From assembly GCF_001613045.1 (NCBI RefSeq), contig NZ_BDBP01000092.1:1-41968 (forward strand): a stretch of DNA of 41,968 bases. Direction: 5' to 3'. The notes under the pieces are model-generated. The model saw only the letters and a list, made by a program, of their open reading frames with translations, did not search any database and was not told the origin of the DNA. The stretch is from Nocardia lijiangensis NBRC 108240 (GTDB taxonomy: Bacteria; Actinomycetota; Actinomycetes; Mycobacteriales; Mycobacteriaceae). The stretch's first letter is position 1, and the number at the start of each line of letters is the position of its first letter. Made by a program: the position numbers and the translations under genes. Shown here piece by piece: positions 1-6,949 of the stretch.

Positions 1-290
1 TGCCCGCCGTCCGCCCGATCGGCATGCCCGGCGCGACGCTGCCGACCGGTCTCGGTGCGGCGACGACGCCCGCGGGCACCGGCAGCTCGTTCATGGGCGG
101 GGGCGCGCCGGGTGCGGCCGGAGCCCGCCAGTCCGACGATGACGAGCACTCGCGCAACGTGCAGCCGTACCAAAGCCGCACCGGCAACGACGATCTCACC
201 GGTCCGCTGGGTGAGTCGACGCCGGATGTCATCGGTGCGACGCACACCGACGAGCTGCTCAGCTCCGATTACGAGCAGGATCAGTTCTAG
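1..290 (+). CDS. C-terminal part of a Gly/Ala/Pro-rich protein, possibly PPE/ESX-associated (5' end outside window)
   Basis: The reading frame is open from the window edge and stops at TAG 288-290, so only about 95 C-terminal residues are visible. The first half is rich in Gly, Ala, Pro and Thr. The last 50 residues are acidic and polar, with DDDEHSRNVQPY, then DDLTGPLGESTPDVIGA, ending SSDYEQDQF. From memory, the 'elTGpLpe..PdVIG' pattern resembles the tails of nocardial PPE-like or WXG100-associated proteins encoded near type VII secretion genes; this is a weak, unaligned recollection. No catalytic motif is visible. A strong terminator follows 22 bp after the stop, so this is the last gene of its transcript. 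Confidence 0.6.
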   Translation, partial: PAVRPIGMPGATLPTGLGAATTPAGTGSSFMGGGAPGAAGARQSDDDEHSRNVQPYQSRTGNDDLTGPLGESTPDVIGATHTDELLSSDYEQDQF

Positions 291-311
291 GGATTCGCAA
301 CGGGTTTCGCG

Positions 312-355
312 AACGGCGCCCTTTCCCGAGTTTCGGGGGAGGGCGCCGTTTTGTT
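312..355 (+). terminator. Rho-independent terminator after the first gene
   Basis: An 11-bp perfect stem (AACGGCGCCCT at 312-322 with AGGGCGCCGTT at 340-350) is extended inward by two G-T pairs and three G-C pairs to about 16 bp. The loop is 7 nt, and the run TTTTGTTT follows at 348-355. This is a textbook intrinsic terminator with a real T-tract, the clearest one in this high-GC window. Confidence 0.9.
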
Positions 356-490
356 TGCGGTTGGGCGCGTTCGGGGCCGGGTGGGCGTCGCCGTGGCCTG
401 ACGGAGGAGTGCAGGTCGCGGTCAGGGGAACCCTCCGTTTGTCGCAAGATGGCTGATGGTGTGTGCCGAAACCCGGGGCCCCCGCATCTC

Positions 491-496
491 TACTAT
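491..496 (+). promoter_or_regulatory. -10 box TACTAT of the small membrane protein gene
   Basis: TACTAT fits the actinobacterial TANNNT -10 consensus and ends 8 nt before the ATG at 505. This would put the transcript start at or close to the start codon. A GGGAG Shine-Dalgarno-like stretch lies in between. No clear -35 element is visible. Confidence 0.4.
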
Positions 497-504
497 GGGA
501 GAGC

Positions 505-759
505 ATGAACGGTGTTGTGCTGTTCTTGCTGTCGGTCGTTCCCCTAGTCCTCGTTCCGCTCGGCTTCGCCTGGGCGGTGACGCGCGCGCGTCGCCGCGGC
601 CTCGGTGGCTCGATCGTCGGACCGTTCCAGGAGATGTGGGATCCGGGTGGAGCGCGAACCCGGATCGACATCGAGATCCAGTCCGAGCAGGAGGCTCCGG
701 CTCCGTCTCCCGGCGATCCGCCGTTCTCTCCGGTGCGAGACGGTCGATCCGATCGTTGA
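505..759 (+). CDS. small single-pass membrane protein, function unknown
   Basis: The 84-residue product starts at ATG 505, preceded by GGGAGAG at 498-504. An in-frame ATG at 463 would add 14 unconvincing residues. Residues 3-22 (VVLFLLSVVPLVLVPLGFAW) form one transmembrane helix, followed at once by a basic stretch (TRARRRG) that predicts a cytoplasmic C-terminus. The rest is polar and Pro/Glu-rich and probably disordered, including EAPAPSPGDPPFSP. I do not recognise the family. It stands alone between a terminator and a convergent TetR remnant. Confidence 0.6.
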   Translation: MNGVVLFLLSVVPLVLVPLGFAWAVTRARRRGLGGSIVGPFQEMWDPGGARTRIDIEIQSEQEAPAPSPGDPPFSPVRDGRSDR

Positions 760-774
760 CCTCGGGCGCCGACT

Positions 775-1056
775 TCAGCGGAATCCCGTTGGGGCCATGC
801 GATTTCCGGACCGCAGCGGGTTTTCCCGCGACCGGCGCCCCGGAGATCCGGGACTGCCGCCGCCAGCACCAGCCCTGCCGCCGCCTGCCTCGACACTGTG
901 ACGCCGTTTGGCAGTCAGCGCCGCGCCATACCGACAGCGCCGACACCCGTCGCGATCGATCACTTGGAGGGTGGCTTCGACGATGCCCGCACGGGTGAGC
1001 TGACCGGAGCCTTGCAGGGGTCGTCCGCGGCGCGTCCAGGGAGCTGGGCTGGTCAT
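775..1056 (-). pseudogene. broken TetR-family repressor, N-terminal remnant
   Basis: On the minus strand AAGGGGAG precedes an ATG at 1056. The encoded peptide begins like a TetR DNA-binding domain: an Arg-rich lead (WTRRGRP) and then LTRAGIVEATLQVIDRDG, the usual helix 1 of the HTH. After about residue 37 the frame reads CRRCRYGAA and becomes low-complexity. Shifted by one base, the expected continuation VSALSV is readable, and in the third frame a Met-Ala-Arg-Arg followed by TGA appears. At least two frame lesions are therefore present. Less than 300 bp remain before the small convergent gene, while an intact TetR needs about 600 bp. The remnant lies divergent to the MBL operon, next to palindromic operator candidates, so it was probably that operon's repressor. 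The sequence alone cannot rule out an assembly error. Confidence 0.65.
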
Positions 1057-1071
1057 GCGGTCATTCTCCCC

Positions 1072-1099
1072 TTGATTAAATCCACGGCGTGGGTATATG
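1072..1099 (+). promoter_or_regulatory. promoter of the MBL/SnoaL operon (TTGATT-N16-TATATG)
   Basis: TTGATT at 1072-1077 and TATATG at 1094-1099 are separated by 16 nt, 45 bp upstream of the ATG at 1144. Both hexamers are unusually AT-rich for this genome. The first operator palindrome (1080-1094) fills the spacer, the typical position for repression. Confidence 0.5.
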
Positions 1100-1129
1100 G
1101 TTCCAGGGCAATTAACCCACGATGTGGAT
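1080..1129 (+). promoter_or_regulatory. two copies of a 15-bp TetR-type operator
   Basis: Two imperfect palindromes share the form AYCCAC-N3-GTGGRT: ATCCACGGCGTGGGT at 1080-1094 and ACCCACGATGTGGAT at 1115-1129. They are also nearly the reverse complement of each other, and their centres are 35 bp apart. One lies in the promoter spacer and the other between the expected transcript start and the ribosome binding site. Size, symmetry and placement fit a TetR-family repressor binding two dimers. The adjacent candidate regulator is broken. Confidence 0.6.
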
Positions 1130-1143
1130 ATTGGAGTCCCGAC

Positions 1144-2253
1144 ATGCGTCTTCCCTGGGGCACCTCCGAGGTCACCGATCTTCCGACCGTCGGGGACCGC
1201 ATCGACACGTTCACCGATCTCGCGCACGTCGAGGGCGGTCCGGGCGCGCGCTTGCGGGTGGCTCGCGAACAGGCAGAGGTGTTCCGCCGCGAGTTCCCGA
1301 GTACCGGCACACCCGGCAGCATCACCACCTGTGACCTGGTGACGCTGCCGTATCCGACCCGGTTCGGTTTGTTCCGGGCGTCGCGCGCGATCGCGCCGTT
1401 CTTGTCGATCACCAACCGGATGCTGGTGATCCGCTGGCACGATTCCGACGGCAGGCGCCGCACGCTGCTGTTCGAGCCCTCGGACGTCGAACTCGGGCGC
1501 TACACACCGTATTTCGACACTCTCTCGCAGCGCACCCCGGCCGTGATCGAACGGCGCATGGTCCGCGAGCACGGCACGGTGCTGGACCATCTGTCGCGCC
1601 TGGGGATTGCCCGCGAGGAGGTCGACTATCTGATGTTCGACCACCTCCACACCCAGGACCTGCGGCGTTGGATCGGCACCACCGCACATCAGAACGACCT
1701 CGACACCAAGCCGGTGGCGCTGTTCCCCAACGCGAAGGTCATAGTTCAGCGCGACGAGCTGGCAGGCATGGCAGAGCTGCATCCGCTGCAGAAACCGTGG
1801 TACCAGCCCGCCGCATACCGCGATGTCCCCGCCGAAGCGTTCCTGCCCATCGAGGGATCGGTCGTCCTCGGTCCCGGTGTCGCCGTGGTCAAGACCCCGG
1901 GGCACGTGTTCGGCAATCAGAGCCTGGTGGTCAACACCTCGACCGGGATCTGGGTCAGCAGCGAGAACGTGATCGCCACCGAGGCGCTGACGCCGGAACA
2001 CTCCCGGTTGCCGGGGCTCGCGCGGTGGGCGCGGCAGTGGCAGCACGAGGTCGTGCTCAACGCCAACACGATCGAAACCACCGCCGATCAGTACAACTCG
2101 ATCATCCTCGAGAAGACACTGGCCGACCGCAGCCAAGCCGATTCACGCTTCCTGCAGTTCTTCCCCTCCAGTGAACTCACCGGGGTGTGGACCAACCCGG
2201 GCACCCACCCCACGTTCAGCCACGGCCACATCACGCACGGATCGCATCTTTGA
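1144..2253 (+). CDS. metallo-beta-lactamase-fold protein with atypical metal motif
   Basis: The protein has 369 residues, with ATG 1144 preceded by TTGGAG about 7 nt upstream. The MBL fold is suggested by YLMFDHLHTQD near residues 162-172, by TPGHVFGNQSLVV around His254, and by the SSENV stretch that follows where a metal-ligand Asp usually lies. The motif differs from the canonical HxHxDH: His167 and His169 are present, but the Asp-His pair is replaced by Gln171-Asp172, and the later Asp position reads Glu. It is therefore either a divergent hydrolase with altered metal binding or one that has lost the second metal site. The substrate is unknown. It is the first gene of an operon with a SnoaL-like protein (10-bp gap) and a second MBL protein. 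Repression by a TetR protein at 1080-1129 is inferred from the operators. Confidence 0.75.
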   Translation: MRLPWGTSEVTDLPTVGDRIDTFTDLAHVEGGPGARLRVAREQAEVFRREFPSTGTPGSITTCDLVTLPYPTRFGLFRASRAIAPFLSITNRMLVIRWHDSDGRRRTLLFEPSDVELGRYTPYFDTLSQRTPAVIERRMVREHGTVLDHLSRLGIAREEVDYLMFDHLHTQDLRRWIGTTAHQNDLDTKPVALFPNAKVIVQRDELAGMAELHPLQKPWYQPAAYRDVPAEAFLPIEGSVVLGPGVAVVKTPGHVFGNQSLVVNTSTGIWVSSENVIATEALTPEHSRLPGLARWARQWQHEVVLNANTIETTADQYNSIILEKTLADRSQADSRFLQFFPSSELTGVWTNPGTHPTFSHGHITHGSHL

Positions 2254-2263
2254 GGAGACCCCG

Positions 2264-2827
2264 ATGTCGTCACGATTCACCTTGCCACCCGAAGACGTCC
2301 TGCGCGCGCGGGAGAAACTCGTCCTCGACCACTTCCACGACGAGGTGGCCCAGGACTGGGACGCAACGCTTTCGACGTTCCCGCACCCCCATTACGAGCT
2401 GATCGCGCCGATGGTCGTCCACGACGGCGACGACGAGGTGCGCGGCTACTACAGCGACACCCGCCGCGCCTTTCCCGACCAGGACCACGAGATCATCGCC
2501 CTGCGCCACAGTCACGACGCGGTGATCGTAGAGTTCTGGCTGCTGGGAACCCATCTGGGACCGCTCGGCAAGATCCCGCCGACCGGGTCGAAACATCGGA
2601 CCCGGATGACGGCCTATTTCGTGTTCGACGAACACGAGAACCTCGTGATCGAACGGATCTATTTCGACCAGCTCACCGTCCTGAAGCAACTGCTCGGCGG
2701 GCTGGACAAACGCAACCCCCGCGATCTGCTCACTCTGGCGCGCGCTCTCGCCGGAGCCGCCGCCACGGCCGGGGGCGAACCAGATCCGCGTCTGCTGGCC
2801 ACCACGCCACCGAACCTCGGCGACTGA
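2264..2827 (+). CDS. SnoaL-like / ester cyclase-type NTF2-fold protein
   Basis: The protein has 187 residues. ATG 2264 is preceded by GAGGAG, which overlaps the stop region of the MBL gene. The middle (PHPHYELIAPMVVHDGDDEVRG, then DQDHEIIALRH and later MTAYFVFDEHENLVIERIYFD) has the alternating strand pattern of the SnoaL/nuclear-transport-factor-2 fold. Members include polyketide cyclases, isomerases and many proteins that bind small hydrophobic ligands. The C-terminal 30 residues are Ala/Gly/Pro-rich. The protein could isomerise or bind the same compound that the flanking MBL proteins hydrolyse; that is an inference from operon context only. Confidence 0.7.
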   Translation: MSSRFTLPPEDVLRAREKLVLDHFHDEVAQDWDATLSTFPHPHYELIAPMVVHDGDDEVRGYYSDTRRAFPDQDHEIIALRHSHDAVIVEFWLLGTHLGPLGKIPPTGSKHRTRMTAYFVFDEHENLVIERIYFDQLTVLKQLLGGLDKRNPRDLLTLARALAGAAATAGGEPDPRLLATTPPNLGD

Positions 2828-2849
2828 CCGCCGCCCTCGACTCGAACGA

Positions 2850-3662
2850 ATGATGAAGGTCCACCACCTCAACTGCGGCACCATGCGCCCGCCACGCACC
2901 CCGCAGGGCTTGGTCTGCCATGTTCTTCTCCTGGAAACCGACACCGGCCTCGCGCTGGTGGACAGCGGACTCGGTTTGCGCGACGCCGCCGATCCGGGTG
3001 CCCGGTTCGGGCCTGCCCGCTTCTACGTCCGCCCGCGGTTCGACGAGAACGAAACCGCGATCCGGCAGATCGAACGCCTCGGCTTCGACCCGCGTGATGT
3101 CCGCAATATCGTTCTCACGCATTTCGACGCCGATCACACCGGCGGTCTCGCGGACTTTCCTTGGGCCAGAGTTCACCTCACCGCGAGCGAAGCGGACGCG
3201 GCGCTGCACCCGAGAGGATCGATCGAAAGGGGCCGGTACCTGCCCACACAACGCGACCACCATCCGACGCTGGTCTGCCACATGCCCGGCTACGGCGAGC
3301 CCTGGCATGGCTTCCCCGCCGCCGAAGAGCTCACCGACATCGCACCCGGCCTCGTCATGATCGGCCTGCCCGGCCACAGTCGCGGGCACGCCGCCTTCGC
3401 GATCGACACCGGTAAACGATGGATCCTGCATGCGGGCGATGCGTTCTATCACCACGGGCAGATCGACGGCACCGGCCGCGTGCCACGAGCTCTGACGACC
3501 ATGGAGCGCTTCGTCGCCCACGACATGTCCAGGGTCCGGGCCAACCACGAACGCCTCGCCGAACTGTGGACCACGCAGGCTCGTGAACTGCTTCTGGTCA
3601 ACGCACACGATCCCGTTCTCCTGCGCCGCGCTCAACAGATCGACGCCGACACCGAGGGATGA
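2850..3662 (+). CDS. MBL-fold hydrolase, lactonase-like
   Basis: The protein has 270 residues; the start is ATG 2850 or the adjacent ATG 2853, with only a weak ribosome site. The zinc motif is THFDADHTGG (His91, Asp93, Asp95, His96), followed by PGHSRGH with His176 and HAGDAFYHHG with Asp197. This is close to the AHL-lactonase branch of the MBL superfamily, which opens homoserine lactones or similar esters, but with Asp at the second position of HxHxDH. It lies 22 bp after the SnoaL-like gene and completes the operon. The substrate cannot be assigned; a lactone or thioester is plausible. The next gene is convergent. Confidence 0.75.
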   Translation: MMKVHHLNCGTMRPPRTPQGLVCHVLLLETDTGLALVDSGLGLRDAADPGARFGPARFYVRPRFDENETAIRQIERLGFDPRDVRNIVLTHFDADHTGGLADFPWARVHLTASEADAALHPRGSIERGRYLPTQRDHHPTLVCHMPGYGEPWHGFPAAEELTDIAPGLVMIGLPGHSRGHAAFAIDTGKRWILHAGDAFYHHGQIDGTGRVPRALTTMERFVAHDMSRVRANHERLAELWTTQARELLLVNAHDPVLLRRAQQIDADTEG

Positions 3663-3755
3663 CGTGCAGCGAACCAGGACGTCGCGGCCACCCGGGACGG
3701 CAGCGACCCGATCCGCGGCGAAGTCGGCGAACCGAACTGATCAGCAGTGTCCGGG

Positions 3756-4400
3756 TTACCGGCCCAATCCCTCCAGCACCGAGGTCAGCACCGTGTGGGC
3801 GCTGTCGACGACCGCGTCGAACGGCTGGCGGTAGTCCTCCAGCACCCACTGCTGGGCGATGGTGAGCACAGCGCCGACCAGGCCGGTGGCGATGATGCGC
3901 AGGCGCGGGCGCGGTACGGATTCGATGTCGATCATCGGGGTGGCCAGCTCCAGGAAGGTATCCACGAACGATCCCGTCACCCTGCGATAGTCCACGTCCA
4001 CGGCCGAGCTGATGCCGAGTATTTCGAAGAACGCGATCCGCGCGACCCTCGGGTCGTCGGCGATGCCGCGGAAGAAGCCGGTCAACGAGCCGTGCACGAC
4101 GGCGGCGAGGGTGCCGGGACACGTGGCGGCTCCGTCGACGATGGACCCGCGCAGCCGATCGGTGGCGACGGCGTACGCGGCACGCAGCAAACTCTCACTG
4201 CCGTCGAATGATTCGTAGAAGTAGCGTTTGCCGACGCCCGCGCGGGCACAGACGGCATCGATGGTGGTGTTGCGATAGCCGCGGGTGCCGAATTCCTCGA
4301 TCGCCGCGTCGACGAGCCTGGCGCGACGCTGCTGCTGGCGCTGTTCGGGCCCGGCGCCCCGGTATTTACGGCCGGGGGCGCCGAGCTCGGGAACGGTCAC
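3756..4400 (-). CDS. TetR-family transcriptional regulator
   Basis: The protein has 214 residues from GTG 4400; no in-frame ATG lies nearby. Residues about 27-73 form a standard TetR HTH: RRARLVDAAIEEFGTRGY, TTIDAVCARAGV, then GKRYFYESFDGSESLL. The C-terminal ligand domain is mostly helical and includes a Phe-rich stretch (LTGFFRGIADD). The gene lies 75 bp downstream of the secreted CocE-like hydrolase in the same direction, so the two may be co-transcribed and the regulator may control that hydrolase. The ligand is unknown. No palindromic operator was evident in the short gap between the two genes. Confidence 0.88.
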   Translation of the reverse strand: MTVPELGAPGRKYRGAGPEQRQQQRRARLVDAAIEEFGTRGYRNTTIDAVCARAGVGKRYFYESFDGSESLLRAAYAVATDRLRGSIVDGAATCPGTLAAVVHGSLTGFFRGIADDPRVARIAFFEILGISSAVDVDYRRVTGSFVDTFLELATPMIDIESVPRPRLRIIATGLVGAVLTIAQQWVLEDYRQPFDAVVDSAHTVLTSVLEGLGR

Positions 4401-4475
4401 GCCACCATGGTGGCATCGCCTTCCGTGCGTGACAAACCATGCCGAGCGGAGTGCGCGCCGCGGGCTGGCACCTTC

Positions 4476-6515
4476 TCACCAGCCGGGGTCGCCTTCGACC
4501 GGAATGTTCACCCAGCTGGGTTGGCCGGGATCCAGCACGAGATGCTGTGGCCGCAGCCCGCTTTCGTTCAGCAATGGGCGCAGCGGGATGCTGCTGGGGA
4601 AGTTGCTCGCGAAGACGTCGATGCGGAGCCGATGCCCGGGCTGGAGCACGCCGTCGGTGGCGAAGAGCCCGATATCGAGCACGGTCGTCTGACCGGGGAC
4701 GACGGGCTCGCGGCTCGCCAAGGTCAGGATCGGGTAGGGATCGGTGTAGTCGCCGTTGGGCGAGCGGGTGGAGGCGGCCTCGTTCACCGCGCGCAGCGAG
4801 GCGGTGCGCTGTCCGGTCGTCCACACCGTCGAACGGCCGTCCGGCGCAACGTCGTTCAGGGTCACCGTCCAGTAGCCGTCCGTGGCGTCGAGGACGGTGT
4901 TCAGGTGGACGGCGAGCGGACCGGAGATCTGGGTCGGCCGGCCCACCGGCGCCGTGGTGAACGTCAGCGCGTTCACCTCGCTGATCCGCGCGTCTTCGGC
5001 GCAGATATCCAGTGCTGAAACGATGCCCGCCGTCCCCTGCGCGGCATCGCGTGAGCACAGGGTGGCGAGTCCGGGGGCGATCGTCAGCCGCGCGGGTCCG
5101 CTCGGCCCCGTGGTCAGGGAGCCGTCGCCCGCGGCCGTCGGCGCGGTGCCCGACGGGACCGCGTTCAGGTACAGCCGCCGGTGCTCCATGCCGGGGCGGG
5201 GGAAGGACGGGCTGTCGCTCCATCCGCCACCCTGCTGCCACGACGTCACCTGGTCGTAGCCTTCGATGCCGTTGTCGATTCCCTTGAGCCACTTGTCGAA
5301 CCACGCGCGCTGGAGGACGTCCAGGGACGGCGGGGCGCCGGGGACGCCCATGCCCGCGCCGGTGGTGACGTGGTAGGTGTCGCCCATCACCAGCTTCTTC
5401 TCGCTGTCCGCGACGTCGATGGCGTTGTACACCCGGGGCGAGGAGTAGGTGAAGATGTCGTGCCAGCCGCCGTAGATGAAGGTCGGGACCTGGATCCGCT
5501 CTGGATGTCCGACCCACGCTGTCCGCAGCGGGCTCTCGTCGTCGAGCACCGCAAGCATCTCCGGCGGGATCTGGTCGATGCTCGGCGTGACCAGCGCCGC
5601 GATGACGACGTTGAAGAAGGTGAACGGGTCACGGATGCGGTCGGCCAGCCAGGTCCAGTCGAACCTGCCGGTCAGCATCGAGACCACGTCGGGAAGCAAC
5701 TTCGTGGCATTGACCGCGAGCAGCCATTCTGGGATGAAACCGATGCCGAGCGCGCCACCGGGCGCCGCGACGTCGCGGATGAGATCGCTCCCCGGGACGA
5801 CCGGGAAGATCGCTTGCAGCGCAGCGGGTCTGCGCTCGGCGGTGTGCAGTTGATTGATGGCGGAATAGGAGATTCCGCTCATGCCGATCCGTCCGTTGGA
5901 CCACGGCTGGCGTGCCGCCCAGTCCACGACCTCGGCGCCGTCCTCCTGTTCGCGATGACCGAAGACCTGCCAGACGCCTTGGGAGAACCCGGTTCCGCGC
6001 ACATCGACGACGACCTGCGTGTAGCCGCTCTGAATCAGCTTGCGGTCCACGCCGAAGGTCCGGGCCGCGCCGCCGGGCAGGGCACGCATCAGATCGCTGA
6101 GCCCGCTCATTCCGAAGGCCGAGAAATCCAGATTGCGCAGCACATGCATCAACGGGTCCGCGAGCCCCGGAATAGCCAGTGCGGAATCGGCAAGGTTGGC
6201 AACGAGTTTCGTGTAGGGCGTCAGGTTGACGACGGTCGGTGTCGGCTCCTGGATCGGCTGACCCGTCGCGTCGGCGGGATGGTAGACGTTCGCCTTCAGC
6301 ACCGTGCCGTCGCTCATGGTGATCGGCACATCCCATTCGATGAAGACATGCGGATACTGCGGCGGCGCATTGTGTGTGGCGATGAACTGCGCGTCGAGCC
6401 CGGCGCGCGCCGGCGTCGACTCGGCAGGCGGCGCGGACACCACCCCGCCTGCCATCACGATGAACGCGGACAGCGCTGCGGCCGCCACGGCGATCGGACC
6501 ACGACGTCTGATCAT
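4476..6515 (-). CDS. secreted CocE/NonD-family hydrolase (X-Pro dipeptidyl-peptidase-like)
   Basis: The protein has 679 residues. ATG 6515 is chosen because GGGAGGG lies 9 nt upstream; a TTG at 6524 would add three residues. A signal peptide is clear: RRRG, then a hydrophobic Ala/Val core, ending near ESTPARA. The catalytic domain has PITMSDGTVLKANVYHP typical of CocE/X-Pro peptidases, then VVDVRGTGFSQG, and the nucleophile elbow GMSGISYSA with Ser at about residue 213. Candidate acid and His lie in GGWHDIF and GDTYHVTTG. The C-terminal third is the beta-rich X-Pro DAP jelly-roll (ISGPLAVHL, later PGHRLRIDVFASNFP). Members cleave acyl-proline bonds or esters outside the membrane; the substrate here is unknown. 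The TetR gene follows. Confidence 0.85.
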   Translation of the reverse strand: MIRRRGPIAVAAAALSAFIVMAGGVVSAPPAESTPARAGLDAQFIATHNAPPQYPHVFIEWDVPITMSDGTVLKANVYHPADATGQPIQEPTPTVVNLTPYTKLVANLADSALAIPGLADPLMHVLRNLDFSAFGMSGLSDLMRALPGGAARTFGVDRKLIQSGYTQVVVDVRGTGFSQGVWQVFGHREQEDGAEVVDWAARQPWSNGRIGMSGISYSAINQLHTAERRPAALQAIFPVVPGSDLIRDVAAPGGALGIGFIPEWLLAVNATKLLPDVVSMLTGRFDWTWLADRIRDPFTFFNVVIAALVTPSIDQIPPEMLAVLDDESPLRTAWVGHPERIQVPTFIYGGWHDIFTYSSPRVYNAIDVADSEKKLVMGDTYHVTTGAGMGVPGAPPSLDVLQRAWFDKWLKGIDNGIEGYDQVTSWQQGGGWSDSPSFPRPGMEHRRLYLNAVPSGTAPTAAGDGSLTTGPSGPARLTIAPGLATLCSRDAAQGTAGIVSALDICAEDARISEVNALTFTTAPVGRPTQISGPLAVHLNTVLDATDGYWTVTLNDVAPDGRSTVWTTGQRTASLRAVNEAASTRSPNGDYTDPYPILTLASREPVVPGQTTVLDIGLFATDGVLQPGHRLRIDVFASNFPSSIPLRPLLNESGLRPQHLVLDPGQPSWVNIPVEGDPGW

Positions 6516-6539
6516 GCTTGCCAACCCTCCCGCAATGAG

Positions 6540-6569
6540 GAACTACTCCGTTCCCCTAAGCCGTCGCAA
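6540..6569 (-). promoter_or_regulatory. promoter of the CocE-like gene (TTGCGA-N18-TAGTTC)
   Basis: Read on the minus strand, TTGCGA (6569-6564) and TAGTTC (6545-6540) are 18 nt apart, about 25 nt before the ATG at 6515. The promoter before the membrane protein at 39618 has the same TTGCGA-N18-TAGTT(A) arrangement. Confidence 0.4.
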
Positions 6570-6791
6570 CGGTAACGCACGCCACGAATCCGCGCCACTA
6601 TGACCGGGCTCACTCAGAGTCCTCGCGCATTCGACCTGGGTGCGGGCACACGGCCGCTACCCGATCGGGAATCGATGGTCGGAAAGTGAAGCGCGGCAAG
6701 CTGATCGACAGCGGTGCGTGATCGCCGCCCGTTTGCGGCGCCGTTCGTCTCCCCGAACAACATCGGGCGCGAATGTTCTCCCGACGATGCA

Positions 6792-6843
6792 GTGACACCC
6801 GGCCGCCGCGCTGCCTACGGTGATTCACCGGCCCACCGGTGGG
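6792..6843 (+). promoter_or_regulatory. candidate promoter with two adjacent palindromes before the MMPL gene
   Basis: GTGACA (6792-6797), an 18-nt spacer and TACGGT (6816-6821) make a plausible promoter. A perfect 13-nt palindrome, CGGTGATTCACCG (6818-6830), overlaps the -10 box and the expected start site. One base later a perfect 12-nt palindrome, CCCACCGGTGGG, lies at 6832-6843. This looks like an operator for a dimeric repressor. The TetR at 3756-4400 is a possible partner by proximity only. Confidence 0.5.
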
Positions 6844-6949
6844 TCGATTTCTTGTGCCCCGGGAAAGGACGCGGTGTGGTGGTTGGCGTTTCGGACCTCG
6901 GTCGGCTCGGTGCGGGCACGATGATCGTGCGCGCGGGGCGTGCCGCCCG

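Larger units (their letters stand above)
6516..6949. other. 434-bp divergent intergenic region between CocE-like hydrolase and MMPL transporter
   Basis: I see no credible gene here; the open frames have no domain and do not show the genome's codon bias. The left end carries the hydrolase promoter and its GGGAGGG ribosome site. The right half carries a candidate promoter with overlapping palindromes (6792-6843). Frames that run into the transporter start (for example from 6714 to 6953, overlapping the ATG by 4 bp) look non-coding. Confidence 0.6.

Noticed and set aside
1144..3662. true beta-lactamase resistance genes
   Set aside because: The two MBL-fold proteins lack the signature of class B beta-lactamases, and the operon context points to other small-molecule hydrolysis.
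6839..6949. longer start for the MMPL transporter at GTG 6839
   Set aside because: The 37 extra residues are Arg/Gly-rich and unlike an MMPL N-terminus, and the GTG lies inside the palindrome.
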